The notes below the pieces were generated by a model, which was given only the letters and a program-made list of their open reading frames with translations, made no database searches and had not been told where the DNA came from. From contig NZ_SOEB01000010.1 of the NCBI RefSeq assembly GCF_004365965.1, forward strand, positions 1 through 64,000: a stretch of 64,000 bases of DNA, read 5' to 3'. Position numbers and translations under genes: made by a program. The stretch is from Rhodovulum visakhapatnamense (lineage in GTDB: Bacteria > Pseudomonadota > Alphaproteobacteria > Rhodobacterales > Rhodobacteraceae). Shown piece after piece: positions 58,042 through 64,000 of this stretch; the first letter of the stretch is position 1; the number at the start of each line of letters is the position of its first letter.

Positions 58042-59074
58042 CCGGATGCCCGGCGCCCAGAAGCCCGTCCAGCGCCGCCCGGTCGGGCGTCACGCCGTAA
58101 AACAGCGTGTAGAACCGGGCCACCTCGGCCTCGATGTCGATGCGGGCCTCTTCGGGATACAGCTTGTCTGCCAGCCATTTCAGCCCGATCAGACGGTTGA
58201 CTGAGGGCGGGCTGTCGATGAAGCCGAAGGGCGCAGACGGTGCCAGATAGACCCGCCCGTCGCGCACCGCCGGAATTCCCTGCCATTCGGGCATCGTGCC
58301 GACATGCGCCGCGAAATCCGCGTCGATGGTCACGATCACCTCGGGCGCGCAGGCCTGCACCTGTTCGGGCGACACCGTGGCGAGGCCGTCCGGTCCGGCC
58401 GCAACGACGTTCCGGCCACCGACGCGGTCAATGATCTCGGCGTTGATCGAGCCCCGCGCGGCCGTCTCGATCCCCTCGGGGCCGCGTGCCAGATAGACGC
58501 TCGGGCGCCGGTCCTCGGGAATGGCCGCCAGGATCGCGTCGATCTCGGCGAAGGTCGCCTCGGCATAGGCGGCCAGGGTCTCGCCCCGCTCGGGCTCGGC
58601 CAGCAGGTCGCCAAGCGTGCGCAGGGTGGCGGGGATCGTCGGCAAGGACCCGTCGATCAGGGCATAGGGGGTGCCGGTCTGCGCCTGCACCCGCCGGGCC
58701 AGGTCGCGATAGGTGGCGGTCACCGTGCCGTAATCGACGATCAGGTCGGGCCGGGCCGACAACAGGACCTCGAGGTTCACCGTGTCGCCCTTGCCGGTCA
58801 GTCGGCCCAGCGCGGGCAGATCGCGTGTCTCGGGCCGCAGGAAAGGCAGGTCCTCGGCGCCCGGCGCGCGCGGCCAGCCGACCATGGCATCGGGTTTCAG
58901 CGCGTAAAGCAGCGTCGCCGCCGGCGGGCCCGCCGCGAAGACCCGCCTGGGGTCGGCCGGCACCTCGATCTGGCGGCCGGTGGCGTCGGTGATCGTGCGC
59001 GTTTCGGCGGCCAGTGCCGCCGCCGCCAGGGCAAGCGCCCCGGCCATCAGCGCGGTCAGGCGAAGGCGCATCAT
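58034..59074 (-). CDS. TroA/FecB-type periplasmic substrate-binding protein
   Basis: A 346-residue exported protein: signal peptide (LTALMAGALALAAAALAAE), then RTITDATGRQIEVPADPRRV, ATLLYALKPDAMVGWPR, LLSARPDLIVDYGTVT and GRVYLAPSAPFGFIDSPPSVNRLIGLKWLADKLYP (partly quoted), the cluster A-II (class III) fold of siderophore, B12 and MolA-type molybdate binders. The early DATGR strand and the DSPPSVNRLIG motif are typical of one subgroup. Ligand-contact residues cannot be assigned by eye. Its ATG overlaps the TGA of the TrmO-like gene. Confidence 0.9.
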   Translation of the reverse strand: MMRLRLTALMAGALALAAAALAAETRTITDATGRQIEVPADPRRVFAAGPPAATLLYALKPDAMVGWPRAPGAEDLPFLRPETRDLPALGRLTGKGDTVNLEVLLSARPDLIVDYGTVTATYRDLARRVQAQTGTPYALIDGSLPTIPATLRTLGDLLAEPERGETLAAYAEATFAEIDAILAAIPEDRRPSVYLARGPEGIETAARGSINAEIIDRVGGRNVVAAGPDGLATVSPEQVQACAPEVIVTIDADFAAHVGTMPEWQGIPAVRDGRVYLAPSAPFGFIDSPPSVNRLIGLKWLADKLYPEEARIDIEAEVARFYTLFYGVTPDRAALDGLLGAGHPGE

Positions 59075-59532
59075 GGCAGGATGCCGAATTCGGGTTTGAG
59101 ATCGACCAGCGGTGTGCCGTCGATGCAGTCGAGGCCACGCACGGTCAGGACGTTTCCCGCGACGTGCAACAGCCGGACAAGTGACGAGGCGATGGGGTTC
59201 GGGCGAAGCGGCGAGCGCAGGGCGAAGGTTCCAAGAGAGCCGTCGCCGAAGAAGGGATTCTGCCGCACGATATCGCGCCGCGACAGGTGCATCCAGTACA
59301 GGACCTGCATCCGGTCCTTGCCCGCGACGCCGTCCAGCGCCGAGAGCCAGCGGGCGTCCAGCTCGATCCGGCAATCGGGGCCACCCGCCGGATCGCCGCG
59401 CCTCGGGCAGTCGGCCCGCTGCGTCCAGGGCGTGCGGATCCGGCCGATGAACCACAGACCGGCATCGAAAGCCTCGGGCACCGCTACGCATTCCTCATGC
59501 GGGCGCAAGAGATCGGGGGCGATCAGGGTCAT
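59071..59532 (-). CDS. TrmO/TsaA-like (UPF0066) protein, first gene of the transporter operon
   Basis: A 153-residue protein of the TrmO beta-barrel family: WFIGRIRTPWTQRADCPRRG, a strand region WLSALDGVAGKDRMQVLYWMH, LGTFALRSPLRPNPIASSLV (family hallmark 'FATRSP.RPNPIG.S') and LTVRGLDCIDGTPLVDLKPE. TrmO methylates t6A37 in tRNA-Thr in E. coli; this short form lacks the C-terminal domain of the E. coli protein. Being in the same operon as an importer, coupled by a 4-base overlap to the binding-protein gene, suggests a role other than tRNA modification. It starts after GGGGGGAGC. Confidence 0.85.
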   Translation of the reverse strand: MTLIAPDLLRPHEECVAVPEAFDAGLWFIGRIRTPWTQRADCPRRGDPAGGPDCRIELDARWLSALDGVAGKDRMQVLYWMHLSRRDIVRQNPFFGDGSLGTFALRSPLRPNPIASSLVRLLHVAGNVLTVRGLDCIDGTPLVDLKPEFGILP

Positions 59533-59931
59533 GGACGTTGCTCCCCCCGGGCGACGGGGGCCGACAAGACCCCGCCCATTCCGTCATGGTCTTTCTGCGT
59601 CATCGTGCTTCGCTCTCCTGCCGCCTGTCCTGCCGGTTCGGGCGAGGCCCGCCCTGCCAACGACACGGCCCGCCATTCGATATGTTGTGTGGCTATATAG
59701 CGAAGCGCAAGGCGGCAGGGTCAAGGGCGCTTTTGCGGCGTCCGGGGGCCTGTCAGGCCGGGGCGGCGGGTTTGCTTGATTTTTGGGCATCCGGCCACCC
59801 GAGGCGCATACCGGCAGGGCCCGGCGGATGCGCTCCGCAGCAGTGGCGCTTTTCGCGGCCTTTGCCCTGTGACGGGACGACCGCGCGGCCTCACCCGGCC
59901 GGGGGTCTTTGCCGCCGCCGCGGGGCGCCGG
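59533..59931. other. intergenic gap between the transporter operon and ribA
   Basis: About 400 bases without a supportable gene. It contains the Mo-box-like palindrome (listed separately) at 59676-59704 inside an otherwise GC-rich background. The right half, 59705-59931, up to the end of ribA, shows nothing I can name. Confidence 0.5.
59676..59704. promoter_or_regulatory. Mo-box-like inverted repeat upstream of the TrmO/ABC operon
   Basis: TTCGATATGTT - 7 bases - TATATAGCGAA, the same 11-7-11 layout and an almost identical right half (ATATAGCGAA) as the element before the TonB receptor. It lies 143 bases before the first gene of the minus-strand operon. Likely operator for a ModE/MopA/MopB-type regulator by resemblance; the regulator is not in the window. 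Confidence 0.6.
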
Positions 59932-61011
59932 TCACATCAGATGTCCGGATTTCTCGGCCTTGACGGCAAGATAGCGGGCATTCTCGGGCGTGTGACCGAC
60001 CTTCAGCGGCACACGTTCGGTCACCGCGATCCCGCGCGCGCGCATCATCTCGATCTTGGTCGGGTTGTTGGTCATCAACCGCACCGCCGAAAACCCCATC
60101 TCGCGCAGGATCGCCGCGCCGATCCGGAAATCGCGCTCGTCATCCTCGAAACCCAGCCGGTGATTGGCCTCGACCGTGTCGAAGCCCTGATCCTGCAGCG
60201 AATAGGCCCGCATCTTGTTGGCAAGCCCGATGCCGCGTCCTTCCTGATTGAGGTACAAAAGCACGCCCGCGCCCTCTTTCCCCATCTGCGCCAGCGCTGT
60301 TCTAAGCTGTGCGCCGCAATCGCATTTGAGACTGCCCAGCAGATCGCCGGTGAAACAGGCCGAATGCAGCCGGGCCAGAACCGGTTCGCCACGGGGCGGG
60401 GTGCCGATCTCGACCGCGTAATGTTCCTCGCTGCCATCGGCCGGGCGGAAGACATGCAGCCGTCCCGCCTTCGACACCTCAAGCGGCACCCGGGCCGAGA
60501 CCACCTCGGCCAGCGCGGTGCCTTCGGCGCGGGCCAGCGCCGCCTCGTCGAGGGTGACGCGGGTCAGTCCCTCGGCCCCGGCAAGGGTGTCGGGCGCGGT
60601 CACCTCGACGGCCAGCACCGCGGGCAGCAGCCGGGCCGATTTCGCCAGCGCGATGGCCGCGCGATGGGCCTCGGCGTCGCCGCCCCGGGCCGAGGCGAAG
60701 GGGCCGAGCATCGGGTTCGAGAGATCGTCGGCCGGGTCGGCCACGGCGCGCACCCAGTCGGTGCCGACTTCGGTCGGCAGCAGCAGCCGGGCCAGATCGC
60801 CGTCATAGGGCCGCGCCTTGAGCGTCTCGGCCCGGCGCGCGGTGATCGCCAGAACCGGCCTGCCGCCAAGCGCGCGCAGCGCGTCCAGCCGCCCGGGCGT
60901 CAGGGTTTCGGCTGCGACGACGACCAGCGGGCCGACCACGACCGGGACCCCCATCCTCAGATCGCCGCGGGCGCGGGCCAGTCGTTCGGTGCTGCCGGGG
61001 CCAAGACGCAT
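59932..61011 (-). CDS. ribA: GTP cyclohydrolase II
   Basis: A 359-residue protein: the N-terminal 170 residues resemble a degenerate RibB-like part (AITARRAETL, VGTDWVRAVADPADDL), then the GTP cyclohydrolase II core LARLHSACFTGDLLGSLKCDCG (zinc Cys), LLYLNQEGRGIGLANKMRAYSLQ and LMTNNPTKIEMM near the end (first motif partly quoted). It opens GTP to start riboflavin synthesis. Such fused forms with a relic N-terminal half are usual in Rhodobacteraceae. It starts at MRLGPGSTER. Confidence 0.94.
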   Translation of the reverse strand: MRLGPGSTERLARARGDLRMGVPVVVGPLVVVAAETLTPGRLDALRALGGRPVLAITARRAETLKARPYDGDLARLLLPTEVGTDWVRAVADPADDLSNPMLGPFASARGGDAEAHRAAIALAKSARLLPAVLAVEVTAPDTLAGAEGLTRVTLDEAALARAEGTALAEVVSARVPLEVSKAGRLHVFRPADGSEEHYAVEIGTPPRGEPVLARLHSACFTGDLLGSLKCDCGAQLRTALAQMGKEGAGVLLYLNQEGRGIGLANKMRAYSLQDQGFDTVEANHRLGFEDDERDFRIGAAILREMGFSAVRLMTNNPTKIEMMRARGIAVTERVPLKVGHTPENARYLAVKAEKSGHLM

Positions 61012-61165
61012 GAGCCATTCCTTTCCTTCGGGCGGGTTAAGCCACAGTTCCGGGGGATTTGAAACAATTCCCTTCCCGGCCACACGCTTGCGTGAGAACC
61101 CTGTCGCAAATCTTGAGCCATCCGACGGCGGCGACATCTGAGCCCAAGAGATTGCGGAGGACCCG

Positions 61166-61852
61166 ATGAGCACTCTGAAAAAGATCCTTCTGGTGGACGA
61201 CGAGACCGACCTGCGCGAGGCGCTGAGCGAACAGCTGGTGATGACGGAGGATTTTGACGTCTTCGAGGCCGGAAGCGGGGTCGAGGCGATGGAGAAGGCG
61301 CGCGCGGCGATCTACGATCTGGTGATTCTCGATGTGGGGCTGCCCGATACCGACGGGCGGGAATTGTGCCGCCTGATGCGCAAGCAGGGGGTCAAATGCC
61401 CGATCCTGATGCTGACCGGCCATGACACCGATGCCGACACCATCCTGGGGCTCGATTCGGGCGCGAACGACTATGTGACCAAACCCTTCAAGTTTCCGGT
61501 GCTGCTGGCCCGTATCCGGGCGCAACTGCGCCAGCACGAACAGTCCGAGGACGCGGTGTTCCAGCTGGGGCCCTATACCTTCAAACCCGCGATGAAGATG
61601 CTGATCACCGAAGACGACCGCAAGATCCGCCTGACCGAAAAGGAAACCAACATCCTGAAATTCCTTTACCGCGCCTCGGAAGGCGTGGTGGCGCGCGATG
61701 TGCTGCTGCACGAGGTCTGGGGCTACAATGCGGGGGTGACGACGCATACGCTGGAAACCCATATCTACCGGCTGCGCCAGAAGATCGAGCCCGATCCGTC
61801 CAATGCCCGGTTGCTGGTGACCGAATCCGGCGGCTACCGCCTGTTTGCCTGA
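61166..61852 (+). CDS. cenR: OmpR-family response regulator, CenR-like
   Basis: The 228-residue regulator has a receiver (1-120) with D11-D12, phosphoacceptor Asp56 in LVILDVGLPDTDGREL, and ANDYVTKPFKFPVLLARIRAQLRQHEQSEDAVF (partly quoted), then a winged helix with RLTEKETNILKFLYRASEGVVARDVLLHEVWGY (partly quoted) and TTHTLETHIYRLRQKIEPD. The 'HEQSEDAVF' linker and this wing are very similar, from memory, to CenR of Caulobacter and Rhodobacter, an essential envelope/cell-division regulator. CenK is not adjacent, which fits its usual unlinked position. Divergent from ribA. Confidence 0.7.
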   Translation: MSTLKKILLVDDETDLREALSEQLVMTEDFDVFEAGSGVEAMEKARAAIYDLVILDVGLPDTDGRELCRLMRKQGVKCPILMLTGHDTDADTILGLDSGANDYVTKPFKFPVLLARIRAQLRQHEQSEDAVFQLGPYTFKPAMKMLITEDDRKIRLTEKETNILKFLYRASEGVVARDVLLHEVWGYNAGVTTHTLETHIYRLRQKIEPDPSNARLLVTESGGYRLFA

Positions 61853-61961
61853 GGACCGGCCGGTCGGCGTGCCTGTCGGCGCCCCTGTCGGCGCCCCTGT
61901 CGCATCCGGAGCGGTGGCTTTTGGTCTTGTGGCCGCGCGCAGGTTGCGCAATTCTTGCGCC

Positions 61962-62726
61962 ATGTCGGGGCAATGGACCTGTTTTTTCGGCATTCTGTAT
62001 GCCCTTTGCCAGATCGGTCCGGCCGCGGAGGCCGCGACCGACATTCCCGGCTACTGGTCCGTGCTTCCCGGCTGGCAGTCCTGGCAGGTGCCCAGCGCCT
62101 ATCAGGTCGGGTTCGAGGGGTCTTCCGAACTGGCGGTCGCCTGCGGCCCCGAGGGACAGCCGGTAATGGGGGTGCTGGCCGACGGGACCACCTTGCCTGA
62201 TGGCAGTTTCGAACGTCCCGCCAAGATCGGCGAGCGGCATTTCCTGATTGCCTGGACCGGGCAGGCGGGCCTTGCGCTGGCCCGCCCCGATGCCGAGTTC
62301 CTGACGGCGATGCGCAGCGGTTCGACGCTGGTGCTGTACGATTATCAGGGCGCGCCGGTCGATTTCCGCCTGAGCGGCGCGGCCCAGGCGCTCGATTCCG
62401 CGCTGGCAGGCTGTCCGCCGCCCCATGCGGCGCGGCCAGACCCGGCGGCAATGCGGCGCGCGCTTGACGAGACCCTGCAGGCGCGGACCGACCGCGAATG
62501 CCGGGCGCTGGGTCGCGACGGGACCGAGATCGGGGCCGGGGCGGTGCGCGAGCGGCCGCTGCCGGGGTCCGATTATCCCGAGGTGTCGGTCGATTTCGGC
62601 TATGTCTCCTGCCGCGAGGGGCTGCGGCTCCATCGCGATTTCTGCACCGAGGCGGGCTGCGCCCATCAGCGCTATCTGCCCGGCGCCTCGGCCTATGTCC
62701 TGATCGAGAACGGCGACCCTGACTAG
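61962..62726 (+). CDS. secreted protein of unknown function
   Basis: A 254-residue protein with a hydrophobic leader (FFGILYALCQIGPAAEAA) suggesting export. The mature part has short strand-like stretches (YWSVLPGWQSWQVPSAYQVG, FLIAWTGQAGLALARPDAEF, STLVLYDYQGAPVDFRLSGAA) and five or six Cys near the end (CRALGRDG, VSCREGLRLHRDFCTEAGCAHQ), possibly disulfide-bonded. I do not recognise a family. I chose this ATG because the preceding in-frame residues are encoded by a 12-base tandem repeat and look non-coding. Confidence 0.65.
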   Translation: MSGQWTCFFGILYALCQIGPAAEAATDIPGYWSVLPGWQSWQVPSAYQVGFEGSSELAVACGPEGQPVMGVLADGTTLPDGSFERPAKIGERHFLIAWTGQAGLALARPDAEFLTAMRSGSTLVLYDYQGAPVDFRLSGAAQALDSALAGCPPPHAARPDPAAMRRALDETLQARTDRECRALGRDGTEIGAGAVRERPLPGSDYPEVSVDFGYVSCREGLRLHRDFCTEAGCAHQRYLPGASAYVLIENGDPD

Positions 62727-62819
62727 GCGCAGGCTTCGGCTTGAGCCCCGGGGCGCTGCCGTCTAGGGTCGCGCCCGGCGCGTCGCCCGCGCAAAGCCCG
62801 TCCGGACAAGGAGACCCCG

Positions 62820-63608
62820 ATGCCCTTCACGCTTGCCACCTGGAACATCAATTCGGTGCGGCTGCGTGCCCCGCTGGTCGCCCGTCTGATGGAAGAGCAG
62901 GCGCCCGACATCCTTTGCCTGCAGGAATGCAAGTGTCCGGTCGAGAAGCTGCCGCTCGAGGTCTTCGCGCCGCTCGGCTACACCCATGTCGTGGCGCGCG
63001 GGCAGAAGGGCTATAACGGCGTCGCGATCCTGTCGAAGCTGCCGCTCGAGGATGCGGGATCGGTCGATTTCGCAGGGCTCGGTCAGGCCCGCCATGTCGC
63101 GGCGCGGCTGGAAAACGGCGTTCTGCTGCACAATTTCTACGTGCCTGCGGGCGGCGATGTGCCCGACCGCGCGGCCAACGAGAAATTCGGCCAGAAGCTC
63201 GACTTTCTCACCGAAATGCGGGACGCCTTCCGGGCCAGCCGCCCGGAACGGTCGATCCTGGTCGGCGATCTCAACATCGCGCCGGGCGAGGACGATGTCT
63301 GGTCGCACAAGCAGCTTCTGAAGATCGTCAGCCACACGCCCGTGGAGGTCGACCATCTGGCCGCGGCGCAAGAGGCGGGCGGCTGGGTCGACGTGACCCG
63401 CGCCCATATCCCCGAGGGCAAGCTTTATTCCTGGTGGTCCTACCGGGCGCGCGACTGGGACGCGGCCGACAAGGGGCGGCGGCTTGACCATGTCTGGGCG
63501 ACCCCCGACATCGCGGGCGCGGCCGGGGACAGCCGCATCCTGCGCCCGGTGCGGGGCTGGGACCAGCCCTCGGATCACGTGCCGGTCCTGGCGCGGTTCG
63601 ATCTCTAG
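62820..63608 (+). CDS. xth: exodeoxyribonuclease III (AP endonuclease)
   Basis: A 262-residue enzyme of the Exo III/APE1 fold: FTLATWNINSVRLRAPLVARL, DILCLQECKCP (metal Glu), YNGVAILSK, ILVGDLNIAPGEDDV (Asp/Asn pair), WSYRARDWDAADKGRRLDHVW and a C-terminal QPSDHVPVLARFDL (catalytic His). It cuts abasic sites and trims 3' blocks in base-excision repair. AAGGAGACCCC precedes the ATG. Confidence 0.95.
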   Translation: MPFTLATWNINSVRLRAPLVARLMEEQAPDILCLQECKCPVEKLPLEVFAPLGYTHVVARGQKGYNGVAILSKLPLEDAGSVDFAGLGQARHVAARLENGVLLHNFYVPAGGDVPDRAANEKFGQKLDFLTEMRDAFRASRPERSILVGDLNIAPGEDDVWSHKQLLKIVSHTPVEVDHLAAAQEAGGWVDVTRAHIPEGKLYSWWSYRARDWDAADKGRRLDHVWATPDIAGAAGDSRILRPVRGWDQPSDHVPVLARFDL

Positions 63609-63681
63609 GCCTTCGCCCTTGGGTTTTGCGGCGGACCGCCTCATATATTGCGAAACGCTCTGACGGACGGAGACGGAGACA

Positions 63682-64000
63682 ATGCTGGAACTGGGTGGCA
63701 AGGCTGCTGGGACGGGCGGGGCCTCTGAGGCCCTGATCAAGGACGTCACCGAGGCGACCTTCATGGCGGACGTGATCGACGCCTCGCATGAGGTGCCGGT
63801 AATCGTCGATTTCTGGGCAACCTGGTGCGGCCCCTGCAAGACGCTGGGGCCGATGCTGGAACAGGCGGTGACCGCGGCGGGCGGGAAGGTGCGGATGGCC
63901 AAGGTCGATGTCGACCGCAACCAGACCATCGCGGCGCAGCTTCGCATCCAGTCGATCCCGACGGTCTATGCCTTCTATCAGGGCCAGCCGGTCGACGGCT
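63682..64000 (+). CDS. thioredoxin-domain co-chaperone, YbbN-like (truncated by window end)
   Basis: The first 106 codons encode a thioredoxin fold with VDFWATWCGPCKTLGPMLEQ (redox Cys49 and Cys52) and IQSIPTVYAFYQGQPVDG (cis-Pro). An N-terminal extension of about 18 residues and the Q-rich YAFYQG run are typical of the longer YbbN/CnoX type, which carries TPR repeats beyond the window edge; a plain thioredoxin is less likely. Ribosome site GGAGACGGAGAC precedes the ATG. Confidence 0.75.
   Translation, partial: MLELGGKAAGTGGASEALIKDVTEATFMADVIDASHEVPVIVDFWATWCGPCKTLGPMLEQAVTAAGGKVRMAKVDVDRNQTIAAQLRIQSIPTVYAFYQGQPVDG

Noticed and set aside
54153-59074. Plain siderophore or haem uptake locus
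   Set aside because: The protein families alone would allow it, but there is no siderophore synthesis gene and no clear Fur or Irr site, and both promoters carry the Mo-box-like repeat. It stays as the main alternative.
61869-61904. Three tandem 12-base units (consensus GCCCCTGTCGGC)
   Set aside because: Short GC-rich slippage repeat between cenR and the next gene; too few copies for a CRISPR or iteron and no symmetry. Noted only as a reason to prefer the later start of the following gene.

Overview
The window is a contiguous piece of chromosome from a high-GC alphaproteobacterium, almost certainly a member of the Rhodobacteraceae (Rhodobacter/Rhodovulum-like). This rests on gene content and order: a PetP/PetR pair next to ilvE, a CcrM-type GANTC methylase, kdsD-lptC-lptA-lptB-hpf-ptsN, xseB-ispA-dxs, mutY-dciA-dsbA, and family markers such as DUF2125 and DUF4170. 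Most genes are ordinary housekeeping genes, tightly packed with many 4-bp start/stop overlaps.

Layout. 1-4600: the tail of galE, then three glycosyltransferase genes in a row, all broken by multiple frameshifts. 4.6-9.6 kb (minus strand): ptsN, hpf, lptB, lptA, lptC, kdsD, rnd and a tRNA-Leu(CAG), an LPS export and stationary-phase cluster. 9.8-22.5 kb: an NDUFA9-like oxidoreductase, uppP, gltD-GFA-gltB, a DUF1269 protein, mtgA, a GST, queG and an EamA permease. 22.5-29.7 kb: ilvE, petP-petR, an HDAC-like deacetylase, xseB-ispA-dxs and an epimerase. 29.8-38.6 kb: amn, HU, a second EamA permease, enoyl-CoA hydratase/SDR, DUF2125, pmbA, cysQ, DUF4170. 38.6-47 kb: waaA-lpxK, a CoA transferase, dsbA/dciA, mutY, ccrM and rnhB. 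47-50.4 kb: four lineage-specific secreted or membrane proteins of unknown function.

50.4-54 kb is a decayed mobile module: a serine recombinase with four frameshifts and a Ser-to-Pro change at the catalytic position, followed by two translationally coupled ParB/RepB-like genes, with a small divergent DNA-binding-like gene.

54-59.7 kb is the most interesting part. A TonB-dependent receptor (+ strand) meets tail-to-tail a minus-strand operon of a TrmO-like protein, a TroA/FecB-type binding protein, a FecCD-type permease and an ATPase. Both outer promoters carry an AT-rich inverted repeat of identical geometry (11 bp - 7 bp - 11 bp) that resembles the molybdate-responsive Mo-box bound by ModE/MopA/MopB. 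I infer a molybdenum-controlled (perhaps molybdate/tungstate or metal-chelate) uptake system crossing both membranes. The right edge holds ribA, a CenR-like response regulator, a secreted protein, xth and the start of a YbbN-like thioredoxin.
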